A stretch of 12,050 bases of DNA from assembly GCA_021826795.1 (NCBI GenBank), contig JAKAYM010000048.1, positions 1-12,050 of the forward strand, given 5' to 3'. Source of the stretch: Thermoplasmata archaeon. GTDB lineage: Archaea; Thermoplasmatota; Thermoplasmata; Thermoplasmatales; Thermoplasmataceae. Shown piece by piece: positions 4,715-12,050 of this stretch. The notes under the pieces were generated by a model. That model was given only the letters and a program-made list of their open reading frames with translations, had not been told where the DNA came from and did not search any database. Both the position numbers and the translations under genes were made by a program. The first letter of the stretch is position 1; each line of letters opens with the position of its first letter.

Positions 4715-6687
4715 TGCTGGAACAGTTATTTAAGCCTAAAAGTATAGCAATTGTTGGTGCATCATCTGACAGCCTCAAGGTTGGCAATATCATTTTAAGG
4801 AATATAGCATCATCTTACTCTGGTAAAATTTATCCCGTAAATAATAAGAGTACCGAAATATCCGGTTATACCGTATATAAAAACCTTAGAGATATCAAGG
4901 AACCTATTGATCTCGTAGTAATTGTTGTTCCAAGGGATGCTGTACCCGGGGTGATGGAGGATGCAGCAGCAGTAAAGGCCGGCGCTGCAATAATTATCAC
5001 ATCAGGTTTCAAGGAAACTGATCAACACGGTGCGGAACTCGAAGATAAGATAATGGCAACTGCAAGGGAAAATAATATAAGGGTACTTGGTCCGAACACT
5101 ATTGGTTTAATAACACCGGAAGTTAATGCAACATTTGCATTTGCAGATGTAAAAAGGGGAAAGGCTGCAATTGTTGCACAGAGCGGGGGGCTCGGTGTAT
5201 ACATGCTTAACTGGGCCCAGGAATCCAATGTAGGAATAAGCTATTTCATAAGTCTTGGAAACCAGGCAGATGTGGACGAAACAGATGCCCTGAAGTTCCT
5301 TTCTTCGGACGTTGAAACCCGGGCGGTATTTTCATATCTGGAGGGTGTTTCATCGGGGAATAAATTCCTGTCAGTTATACCGGATGTTACAAGAAGAAAG
5401 CCGGTAATATTCCTAAAGGGCGGAATAGGCAAAACCGGCGCAGCTGCTGTTAAGACACATACGGCCAGTGTTGCTGGGTCTATAGATATTTTCCGGGCAG
5501 CAGTGAGAACCGTAGGAGGCATCTTTGTTGATAATATAGAGGATATGCTCAATCTTGCAAAGATAGTGCTCTCCTCAGAGCCGGTAACAGGAGATATCCT
5601 TATTATAACAAATTCAGGGGGCCACGGTGTGCTTGCAACCGACGCAATAGACACAGAAGGACTAAAGGAAATAGAACTTCCGGACAGGATAAAGCAGGAG
5701 CTGCTCAGTGTAATACCTGCGCAGAGTACACCAAGAAATCCAATAGACCTTTCCGGTGACGCTGACTATACCAGATATAACAACGCTCTGGGAATAGTAA
5801 AGGATCTGGACTGTACAAAAATAGTTATAGTACAGTCACTACCAATGGTTACCTGTTCTGATGTTGCAAAGGCAGTTGTAAATTATCGTGGAAAGGGGGT
5901 AATAGGAATTACCATGGGTTTAGATCAGAATGCGGCTGCAAAACTTCTGGATTCTGTATCGGTGCCATCATTTATATTTCCTGAGGATGCCATCAAATCC
6001 ATAAAATATATGGTAGACAAGCCGGAACCTGTAAAAAAGATCAGGACGCCTGATCCCATAAGAAAGGCTGCTGACCTCGTCAAGGGAAAGACCTACCTGA
6101 GGGATTTCGAGGCAATGGAGCTTATGGAAATATACGGCATAAGAACCCCTCTGTACGCTATGGCAGAAAATGTTGACGAAGCCCAGGCTGGATCAGACAC
6201 AGTTGGATATCCATTTGTCATGAAAATTTCCCCGGATACTCCTGTACACAAAACAGATGTAAAAGGGGTTATCATGAACGTGGAGAAAGATATGGTTTCA
6301 CAGGCATTTACAGAACTCAACTATAAAAGGGTGATAATGCAGCAGCAGATTTCAGGAGCGGAAATATTTATAGGAGGAATAAACGATCCTGTATTTGGTC
6401 CAGCCATTGTGGTAGGAATAGGTGGCGTTTACATGGAAGTTATCAAAAGCCTGAGCTATGGTATATGCCCTGTTTCGGAGGATGAAGCATACAGGATGAT
6501 AAAGGAGAGCAAGATTCTGGATATGCTCAGAGCAAGAAACAGCAATTACGATGTAAATGCAACGGTTAGTGCCATTTCAAAGATATCAAACATGTTCATA
6601 GATCTGAATATTAAGGAAATGGATATAAATCCGTTAATCGTTAATGAAAAAGGGGCCTTTGCAGTGGATGTGAGAATTGTTCTCTAA
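4714..6687 (+). CDS. ADP-forming acyl-CoA synthetase (acetate-CoA ligase type), alpha and beta parts fused
   Basis: This enzyme class converts acyl-CoA, ADP and phosphate to the acid, CoA and ATP in the cytoplasm, the archaeal route to ATP from acetyl-CoA and amino-acid-derived acyl-CoAs. Domains in order are: CoA-binding Rossmann fold (about 8-130, starting SIAIVGASSDSLKVGN); first ligase-CoA domain (about 148-285) with KTHTASVAGS, where H249 is the phosphohistidine expected in the alpha part; second ligase-CoA domain (about 292-430, with ITNSGGHGVLATD); a short linker; and a C-terminal ATP-grasp domain (about 450-657) with SPDTPVHKTDVKGV, whose H512 matches the beta-part phosphoryl-relay histidine, VVGIGGVYMEV, and KEMDINPLIV. 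The length of 657 is slightly below the usual 680-710 but no domain is missing. Substrate range (acetate, branched or aryl acids) cannot be read from sequence. It stands downstream of the isochorismatase-fold gene and has its own promoter. Confidence 0.92.
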   Translation: MLEQLFKPKSIAIVGASSDSLKVGNIILRNIASSYSGKIYPVNNKSTEISGYTVYKNLRDIKEPIDLVVIVVPRDAVPGVMEDAAAVKAGAAIIITSGFKETDQHGAELEDKIMATARENNIRVLGPNTIGLITPEVNATFAFADVKRGKAAIVAQSGGLGVYMLNWAQESNVGISYFISLGNQADVDETDALKFLSSDVETRAVFSYLEGVSSGNKFLSVIPDVTRRKPVIFLKGGIGKTGAAAVKTHTASVAGSIDIFRAAVRTVGGIFVDNIEDMLNLAKIVLSSEPVTGDILIITNSGGHGVLATDAIDTEGLKEIELPDRIKQELLSVIPAQSTPRNPIDLSGDADYTRYNNALGIVKDLDCTKIVIVQSLPMVTCSDVAKAVVNYRGKGVIGITMGLDQNAAAKLLDSVSVPSFIFPEDAIKSIKYMVDKPEPVKKIRTPDPIRKAADLVKGKTYLRDFEAMELMEIYGIRTPLYAMAENVDEAQAGSDTVGYPFVMKISPDTPVHKTDVKGVIMNVEKDMVSQAFTELNYKRVIMQQQISGAEIFIGGINDPVFGPAIVVGIGGVYMEVIKSLSYGICPVSEDEAYRMIKESKILDMLRARNSNYDVNATVSAISKISNMFIDLNIKEMDINPLIVNEKGAFAVDVRIVL

Positions 6688-6688
6688 T

Positions 6689-7534
6689 TTAATGGTAAAA
6701 TGATATTATCATACCGATCAGGAATATAATGCCTATAAACGAATTGGCGTTGAAGAAGGACATCCTGATTGTTTTTATATTTGATGGGTTTATAATAATA
6801 TGCTCATAAAATATTAATCCTATAATAGGAATTAAAAGGAAATCATAATAAATATTTTTGACCAGAAATGCTATGAAGATAAAAAGTACTATGGTAAATA
6901 TATGGAAAATATAGGAAATGGTCATTCCCTTCCTGAGACCGAACCTCACATTCAGAGTTTTCAGATTGTTTTTCCTGTCATAAGCCATATCAGGTATAGT
7001 GTATATAATATCAAATCCGGCTATCCAGAATGTAGAAATAAGAACAGTAATGTAAATTATCAATGGCGGGAAAACTGGTGTTATGGCCAGGAATCCGCCG
7101 AGAACTCCAAGCCCAATGGTAAAGCCCATGAAGAGGTGCCTCCATGCAGTTACCCTCTTCAATAATGGATCCGCTATGAAAAACAATATCACAACAGGTG
7201 AAAGATAAAAAACGACATCATTCAGAAAATATGTGGAAATTTCAAATACCCATATAAGTATGGCAGTGAAAATGTATGCACTTTGGAGCTTCATTGTGCC
7301 TTTTACCAGTGACCAGTCCCTCTTTCTTGGATTGGTTTTATCATATCGCAACCCCATTATTCTGTTTATGGACATTCCTGCGCCTCTTGCGCTTGTGGCA
7401 GTTATAAGAATTATTATGTATTTCAAAACATGATAGGAACCACCGGATGCTATTATTGCTCCAGCATAAATAAATGGAAGATCGAATACCGTATGTTCAA
7501 GTTTTATGAAATCAACAAGTTCTCTTGCCTTCAT
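6689..7534 (-). CDS. UbiA-family prenyltransferase homologue (second), diverged active-site motifs
   Basis: This 281-residue membrane protein with about nine hydrophobic segments has the UbiA fold. The entry helix HTVFDLPFIYAGA (14-26) and the second aspartate motif, D175 followed by IPDMAYD (180-186) and then RKNNL, closely resemble the first UbiA homologue and MqnP-type enzymes. Motif 1 is NRIMGLRYD at 57-65, followed by KTNPR. The middle Asp of NxxxDxxxD is G61. The usual RPL after NPR is WSL (74-76), and the Tyr of the YxxxK motif is D122 in DPLLK. The C-terminal NANSFIG is normal for the family. It may be an active enzyme with unusual metal binding, or a protein that has lost or changed activity. 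The ATG at 7534 begins MKARELV, as expected. It lies 52 bases after the GPN gene on the same strand, and its stop is 1 base from the synthetase stop on the other strand. Confidence 0.82.
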   Translation of the reverse strand: MKARELVDFIKLEHTVFDLPFIYAGAIIASGGSYHVLKYIIILITATSARGAGMSINRIMGLRYDKTNPRKRDWSLVKGTMKLQSAYIFTAILIWVFEISTYFLNDVVFYLSPVVILFFIADPLLKRVTAWRHLFMGFTIGLGVLGGFLAITPVFPPLIIYITVLISTFWIAGFDIIYTIPDMAYDRKNNLKTLNVRFGLRKGMTISYIFHIFTIVLFIFIAFLVKNIYYDFLLIPIIGLIFYEHIIINPSNIKTIRMSFFNANSFIGIIFLIGMIISFYH

Positions 7535-7558
7535 ATTATAACCATGATAGTAAAACTG

Positions 7559-7571
7559 TTAATTAATAATG
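7559..7571 (-). promoter_or_regulatory. Possible TATA box of the second UbiA-family gene
   Basis: The minus strand reads CATTATTAATTAA, centred about 30 bases before the ATG at 7534. This is slightly farther than ideal, so read-through from the GPN gene remains possible. Confidence 0.35.
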
Positions 7572-7586
7572 CGTTTAATATATTGA

Positions 7587-8366
7587 TTAATCATCCTTAT
7601 ACATGGTATCTGTATCGTCTCCTCCCTGGAAGAAATCGGACATACCCGTATATACATCCTCAAAGCCGAATCCATCCTTGGAGGATACTGGAAGTATCTT
7701 GTTCAATATATTGGAATCCTTCAGTGCATTTATTATATTCAGAAAGTAATCTTTTACTGTTTCTGTATTCTCATTTCTGAGCTCATCATATAGAAGGTCA
7801 GGATTATCCTCCCAGTTCGATATTTCTTTGACTTTATCATCACCTATTAGGTCAATCTTATTCAGTATGAACATCATAGGCACATAAAATCTGGAATATA
7901 CCGAGCCGAAAAGCATTTTTTCCGAAACATAGCCTGAAGGTGTCTGTGAAATCATGGAATCTGCCATAAATGCTATCATGGCCTTCTTATCAGCAAGCGA
8001 TTTGACTAGCAACGGGCTTCCCGGTCTGAAGCTGAAAAGCTCAATTTGCCCTGGCGTATCAAATATCACATAGTAGTCATCATAAAGGTCAAGTTTTGAT
8101 TTTATTTTTTCTATATTGTCAAGAAGCAGGTCCGCTGCAACGATCTGCGCTCCATTTGGACCGAGAGAATATGCGGACATGACATCACTCAGTGAAATAA
8201 ACTCCCTTATATCAATATCTGGTTCATATGGCAGGTATTCAGCGCCCGGGTCCAGATTTACAACAATTGCATCATATTCGTTCTGTATAAGCCAGTCCTT
8301 GAATGATCCGCAGAATGTTGATTTACCGGTACCGGCTGGCCCTGTTACAAATAATGAACCTATCAT
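7587..8366 (-). CDS. GPN-loop GTPase (archaeal Gpn/XAB1 family)
   Basis: This 259-residue protein is of normal size for the family, homologous to eukaryotic Gpn1-3, which help assemble RNA polymerase II; the archaeal role is not settled. The motifs are complete: P-loop GPAGTGKST (9-17), NLDPGAEYLPYEPDIDIR (37-54) in the switch region, the defining GPN triplet at 69-71 within LGPNGAQ, G3 motif DTPGQIELF (103-111), G4 motif NKID (169-172), and G5 motif SSKDG (228-232). The GPN loop inserts into the partner subunit's active site in known dimers. The C-terminal tail is acidic (GGDDTDTMYKDD). The start ATG at 8366 has GGAG 4 bases before it. It follows the DNA polymerase subunit by 19 bases and is very probably in the same operon, which is interesting because eukaryotic relatives act on polymerase assembly. 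Confidence 0.93.
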   Translation of the reverse strand: MIGSLFVTGPAGTGKSTFCGSFKDWLIQNEYDAIVVNLDPGAEYLPYEPDIDIREFISLSDVMSAYSLGPNGAQIVAADLLLDNIEKIKSKLDLYDDYYVIFDTPGQIELFSFRPGSPLLVKSLADKKAMIAFMADSMISQTPSGYVSEKMLFGSVYSRFYVPMMFILNKIDLIGDDKVKEISNWEDNPDLLYDELRNENTETVKDYFLNIINALKDSNILNKILPVSSKDGFGFEDVYTGMSDFFQGGDDTDTMYKDD

Positions 8367-8385
8367 GCTTCTCCATTGCTTGAGT

Positions 8386-11300
8386 TTATTTAAATGATTC
8401 CAGTGTTGCCTCTTCTACCTTAACAGGTTCAGCAACATCAAATGTATTATCTATGGAATCTATTAAACGCCTTATCTGATACTGCAAATAAACAGGAAGT
8501 TTGTATTCATCCATAACCTTCTCAGTTTCCTTGAGATACTTTACTATGCTTCCATGGTGTATTGTAAGTATAATATTATCCGATCCGCATTTCAGGCATT
8601 TCCCTGAAAGGGGGACACGCCTGAATTTTGTGTTACATTTCGTGCAGCGGAATTCCTGAGTGAAGAAGCTCCTCATATTCCCGAACATGTCTGGAAGAAA
8701 ATGTGATGATATCACCCTTGCGGCAACATCATTCTCATCAACTGATAAAAGTTTGGTGGCAAGGCCCAGCTGTTTTTCTATCTTTTCCTGCATAGAATCT
8801 ATGGTTTTATACGCTGACATCAGTACACCACCATTGAGATCGGATGTATCAAAGGAAAATCCTGAACCCGTGTATATTCCCTGGGTTTCGATTTTTGTCT
8901 TCATTGTAAGCATCATTTTCTCTATCTGTGATGGTGGAATGCCCTTTTCAGTAGCCTCGTAAAATTCCCGTGGATATTTCCATAGAGTATCAACGTTCAT
9001 GGCCTCTTTATCAACCTCTTCAGGGTCTAGAAGCACTGTAAGCACAAGGGGTGCATCCATCAAACCGCCTGTTGTGGACGGAAGGAAATCTCTGGAAAAG
9101 TCAAGAAGCCCCTCGAGCAGAAGCATTATGCTGTCCTCATCCCCATCGCAGTTTCTTCTTTTTGCGGCATGGTAAAATGGATGGGCATAGCAACCGCTTA
9201 CCCTCGAAAATCCAATTATTCTTGAAACTATGCCGCCTGATGTATGCGGTGCCAGGCCTATCACAAGCTCACCAATAAGATCGTTTATATCATGGCAGGA
9301 ATAATATGGCTGCATGTTATAATACCTAACCAGCAGATCATCAACAAAATTTGCCACATTAAGTAAATATTTTGCAGAATCTTCTGGTATTATTATATCC
9401 TGCGGGTATATTTCATTGAGTTCCTGGTCTGGATAGCCCAGCGCTTCCAGCTGTTCAGAGCTAAGATTCAGTTCGCTCTTCTTGAAATGGGTTATGGGAA
9501 TATCTGACATATCATACCTGCATGTACCGTCCTTGTTAATGCTTATATCATGTATTGATCTTAAAATTCCCTTTTCAATTGGCTCAACAGCATTGTTTTT
9601 TGACATTAATTTTTTAACGCCCTTTAATTCTTTAACCTGATCCGGTCTTATATTGAGTCTCGATTCCGCCTTCTGGAGCACATTATTCAGGTCAATTTTC
9701 ATTTTTCTGTTCTGGTTCTGGTTGTATGTAACCGAACCACAGTTTTCGCAGACAGTTAATGGGGTCTCATTACCACAATTTTTGCATATCCTCTCGTTGA
9801 GTTCTATTGTATATTCTGTTTTATTTTTCGCAGCATTTAATATTGAGCGCCTATTGTCGCCATAATTCAGAATTGGAAATAATACATGGACTTTTGGCTT
9901 CATTTTCCTGTCTCCTGCCTTCTCCGGTCTGCCGAGCCTGGCTCCTACACGCACTGGAGACCTTGCCTTTATTATTATACCAGAAAGCTGATTAACAGCC
10001 TCAAGAGCATTGCCCGATGTAAATGCACCATCTCCTGAGATTATTCCATTTTCAACAGAAAAACCAGTGGATGCAAGTAGTGGATAATATTGTTTTACTA
10101 TAATAGATTCCTTATCCTGTTTAAACTCTATACCCAGTTTTATGAGAATATCCTTTGCTTCTCCGGTGATATACAGTTCCCCGTTCCTTATTTCACCATC
10201 TTTAATCATGGAAATAAGCAATTTAAGATCATCAACAGTTAAGTCATGCCAGTAATAATCATATTCCGGATAAAGAGGTATATTGTATTTTCTTGATATT
10301 TCTATGGCTTCGAACTGATCAGGTTTTGAATTTTTGAATTTTTTTAAATCATCTGGTAAATAATAGTACCACCATTCTACTGTAAATGGCGATGTTACGA
10401 GATTTTTATTGTTTTCCAGAAAATCCCCATAGGCAATGAGAATTTCACCCAGATCGGTTATCATTTCTATCTGATCTTCGATGGCCTTTGCCTCCTCAAC
10501 TGTCCTTATCTTTCTATGTTCTCCCGATTTCAGTAACACAGATGGGCCATCTATAGTATCGCAGGGTGTTATTGCAGCAGCTTTTCCTGGAAGTTCTACC
10601 TTGATCTGTGAACCTATAGCTATGAACTGATCAACAATGTACATTGAAACGGGATTTATGGATGCGGCTGCAAGCCCCGAAAGCCTGGACCTCCCATATC
10701 TCAGCCTGAAACCACCTGGCCGGTTCGGATATCCGAAAACCGGTCTCCCTGCTATTATATCGCGCAAGTATTTCTGTGATGTATCGCCCTTCTCTTCGGT
10801 TTTATTTTTACCTATCTTTTCCAGGATATCCCATTCCTTTAAATTCATGATGTTTGTGTACTTTAAAACCTTCCTTGATTTCTGGATTAATCCCTCACAG
10901 AGTACCAGGCACATTCCTCCCCTTATACGATTTGTAGGAATACGCTTCATATCCCTGTGTCCCGATATCTCCACTTCCTCACTCCCCTCACCATCGATCA
11001 TAACCGGAGAATTCCCTATAACAAGGCGTATTTCATCTGGAGTTGGAAGATACTGAAGGTGCTTTGACCTGTTATATGCCTGTATCTCCTCTATATAACG
11101 TTCGATTTCCTCATCGGTTGCCTTAAAACTCCCTATATTTAACTCCCTGCGAACAATATCTGCCATCAAAACACTGAGGGCCTGTGCAGTTCCACCGGCA
11201 CTTCTTATAGGCCCTGAATACACTATATCAACGTATTCGGTGCCGTCATCATTAGGAACTATGTTGACCTCCTTGATTCCTTCCAGTGGCGCAACCAGTA

Positions 11301-11628
11301 TTCCTTCCGTTAAAATTGCAAGTCCTACACGAACAGATTTTTCAAGGGCCATTCTTCTATCTGCCTTGAGCATTTCTGCAACTTTTCTTGAAATCTCCAG
11401 GGATACCTCCTCCCTGGACTTTGTTTTGCTGAGTTCCCTGATATCATCCGCAATACCATCTATCTGAATTAATTTTTCAACCCTCTCTGCCATATCATTG
11501 GCCAGTGGAATTTCCACATCTGTTGAAACGTCCCTGCCCAAGGATCTTGCCTCCCTGGCTATTTCATAACACGCATTAACGCGCTTTATTAGGGCTTTAT
11601 TGTAGTTATCCAGATTATGGTCTATCAT
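8386..11628 (-). CDS. polC: DNA polymerase II (family D) large subunit, DP2
   Basis: DP2 is the catalytic polymerising subunit of the euryarchaeal replicative polymerase PolD and works with the small exonuclease subunit DP1, PCNA and the replisome. The 1080-residue protein is collinear with the family: N-terminal region with VYSGPIRSAGGTAQALS (about 135-152), the DGEGSEEVEISGHRDMKRIP block, and the catalytic aspartates in NCDGDED (826-832). Cysteine pairs C615/C618 and C627/C630 form one zinc site, and C995/C998 and C1011/C1014 another. No intein interrupts NCDGDED, a common insertion point in other archaea. The extreme C-terminus, EATLESFK, resembles a PCNA-binding box with Glu in place of Gln. 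The ATG at 11628 lies 1 base after the stop of the SCP2-domain gene, suggesting translational coupling. The GPN GTPase gene follows. The DP1 gene is not in this window. Confidence 0.97.
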   Translation of the reverse strand: MIDHNLDNYNKALIKRVNACYEIAREARSLGRDVSTDVEIPLANDMAERVEKLIQIDGIADDIRELSKTKSREEVSLEISRKVAEMLKADRRMALEKSVRVGLAILTEGILVAPLEGIKEVNIVPNDDGTEYVDIVYSGPIRSAGGTAQALSVLMADIVRRELNIGSFKATDEEIERYIEEIQAYNRSKHLQYLPTPDEIRLVIGNSPVMIDGEGSEEVEISGHRDMKRIPTNRIRGGMCLVLCEGLIQKSRKVLKYTNIMNLKEWDILEKIGKNKTEEKGDTSQKYLRDIIAGRPVFGYPNRPGGFRLRYGRSRLSGLAAASINPVSMYIVDQFIAIGSQIKVELPGKAAAITPCDTIDGPSVLLKSGEHRKIRTVEEAKAIEDQIEMITDLGEILIAYGDFLENNKNLVTSPFTVEWWYYYLPDDLKKFKNSKPDQFEAIEISRKYNIPLYPEYDYYWHDLTVDDLKLLISMIKDGEIRNGELYITGEAKDILIKLGIEFKQDKESIIVKQYYPLLASTGFSVENGIISGDGAFTSGNALEAVNQLSGIIIKARSPVRVGARLGRPEKAGDRKMKPKVHVLFPILNYGDNRRSILNAAKNKTEYTIELNERICKNCGNETPLTVCENCGSVTYNQNQNRKMKIDLNNVLQKAESRLNIRPDQVKELKGVKKLMSKNNAVEPIEKGILRSIHDISINKDGTCRYDMSDIPITHFKKSELNLSSEQLEALGYPDQELNEIYPQDIIIPEDSAKYLLNVANFVDDLLVRYYNMQPYYSCHDINDLIGELVIGLAPHTSGGIVSRIIGFSRVSGCYAHPFYHAAKRRNCDGDEDSIMLLLEGLLDFSRDFLPSTTGGLMDAPLVLTVLLDPEEVDKEAMNVDTLWKYPREFYEATEKGIPPSQIEKMMLTMKTKIETQGIYTGSGFSFDTSDLNGGVLMSAYKTIDSMQEKIEKQLGLATKLLSVDENDVAARVISSHFLPDMFGNMRSFFTQEFRCTKCNTKFRRVPLSGKCLKCGSDNIILTIHHGSIVKYLKETEKVMDEYKLPVYLQYQIRRLIDSIDNTFDVAEPVKVEEATLESFK

Positions 11629-11629
11629 T

Positions 11630-11962
11630 CTACGCTTTCAGTAAATCACTCAATAATAACTTATCCATCAATGATGATTTTATTTTTAACTGCTGTTTCA
11701 TGTAAGCATCCATGGCATTGATCTCCTTTGATAATATCTTATTAAAAACATCAGAACTTACTGTAACGGTTATGTCTGCGTCGATCTTTCCTGCCTGTGG
11801 CTCTGTTATATGCCCACTTTCAACTTTGAAATAATAAGAATCCTTATCATCAAAAATAATATCAATGGATTTTGTTATGTTCTGTAACTTCTTTGCATAC
11901 GTCTGATCGCTTGCTATCTTATCATTTAATTTCTTTACCAAATCATTCAGTACTTCCTGCAT
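11630..11962 (-). CDS. Small SCP2-domain (sterol carrier-like) protein
   Basis: The 110 residues match a stand-alone SCP2 domain. After an N-terminal helix (1-30) come beta strands with SIDIIFDDKDSYYFKVESG, then DADITVTVSSDVFNKIL (61-77), SKEINAMDAYMKQQLKIKS (78-96) and a final LMDKLLLSDLLK helix. The pattern of a hydroxyl/acidic-rich strand followed by INxMxAYMxxxLKIxG-like helix is diagnostic. SCP2 domains bind hydrophobic ligands in a tunnel. Archaea lack sterols, so the ligand could be an isoprenoid, acyl-CoA or quinone; this is not known. The ATG at 11962 has a good GAGGT site 7 bases upstream. The stop TAG is 1 base before the DP2 start, so its translation is probably coupled to that of the polymerase subunit. 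No signal peptide or membrane segment is seen, so it should be cytoplasmic. Confidence 0.78.
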   Translation of the reverse strand: MQEVLNDLVKKLNDKIASDQTYAKKLQNITKSIDIIFDDKDSYYFKVESGHITEPQAGKIDADITVTVSSDVFNKILSKEINAMDAYMKQQLKIKSSLMDKLLLSDLLKA

Positions 11963-11967
11963 ATATA

Positions 11968-12050
11968 CTACCTCTTTTTTCCTTTCTGTATTCCAGTGAT
12001 TTTTTTATGAAATATAAATGTACCTTTGAGGGACTTAAGGGCCTGGATTG
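11968..12050 (-). CDS. Tentative C-terminal end of an upstream gene (cut by window edge)
   Basis: A minus-strand frame is open from the window edge to a TAG at 11968-11970 and would encode a 26-residue tail beginning IQALKSLKGTF and ending in the basic run GIQKGKKR. The stop lies 5 bases before the SCP2 start, and the GAGGT site overlaps it, the arrangement usual within archaeal operons. This is the only support: 27 codons are too few to exclude chance, I recognise no family, and the opposite strand also holds an open frame from an ATG at 12007. Confidence 0.4.
   Translation of the reverse strand, partial: IQALKSLKGTFIFHKKITGIQKGKKR
11970..11974 (-). promoter_or_regulatory. Ribosome binding site of the SCP2-domain gene
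   Basis: The minus strand reads GAGGT 7 bases before the ATG at 11962, a strong archaeal site. Its presence shows that this message has a leader, unlike most genes here, and fits an internal position in an operon. Confidence 0.65.

Noticed and set aside
5241..5654. 137-codon minus-strand open frame inside the synthetase gene
   Set aside because: It is low in complexity (Ser, Thr, Ala, Pro rich) and lies antisense to the conserved ligase-CoA domains.
7430..7780. 116-codon plus-strand open frame bridging the gap between the second UbiA and GPN genes
   Set aside because: Most of it is antisense to the ends of two well-supported genes and it has no family features.
9120..9170. Possible intein at the NCDGDED motif of DP2
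   Set aside because: The motif is continuous and the flanking sequence is uninterrupted, so no intein is present.
10637..11056. 139-codon plus-strand open frame inside the polymerase gene
   Set aside because: It is antisense to a conserved part of DP2, has no recognisable domain, and no promoter or ribosome site; it is a shadow frame.
1..12050. Defence system, CRISPR array, insertion sequence or prophage remnant
   Set aside because: I found no regular spaced repeats, transposase, integrase or nuclease genes. The composition is even and the genes are ordinary archaeal metabolic and replication genes.

Overview
The window looks like core chromosome of an acidophilic archaeon of the Thermoplasmatales type (Ferroplasma, Acidiplasma or Cuniculiplasma-like). 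It encodes the large subunit of the archaeal D-family DNA polymerase, an archaeal GPN-loop GTPase, a fused ADP-forming acyl-CoA synthetase and an HTH_10 (bacterio-opsin activator type) regulator. The DNA is AT-rich. Most genes have a TATA box about 25 bases before the start codon, which means largely leaderless transcripts. The genus is inferred, not proven.

Layout from left to right. (1) The 5' part of rpiA (minus, cut by the window edge). (2) A minus-strand group: an HTH_10 regulator, then 5 bases later a short FAD-dependent oxidoreductase with a TTG start, then a UbiA-family prenyltransferase with its own TATA box. (3) A UbiE-like methyltransferase (minus) and a tRNA-Leu(UAG) gene (minus). 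(4) Two plus-strand genes: an isochorismatase-fold protein that has lost its catalytic residues, and a 657-residue ADP-forming acyl-CoA synthetase. The synthetase promoter carries a duplicated operator-like motif and a perfect 9-base inverted repeat. (5) A minus-strand run reading leftward: the tail of an unidentified gene (tentative), an SCP2-domain protein, PolD large subunit (DP2), GPN-loop GTPase, and a second, diverged UbiA-family prenyltransferase whose stop codon lies 1 base from that of the synthetase.

Function. A loose theme is lipoquinone and redox metabolism: two UbiA-family enzymes, a UbiE-like methyltransferase, and a flavoprotein of the NDH-2/sulfide:quinone reductase superfamily paired with a regulator. 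The synthetase makes ATP from acyl-CoA. The right-hand operon joins a replicative polymerase subunit with a lipid-carrier-like protein and a GTPase. I see no defence system, mobile element, CRISPR array or other obviously new system. The best leads are three proteins with altered catalytic or cofactor motifs and the operator-like promoter of the synthetase.
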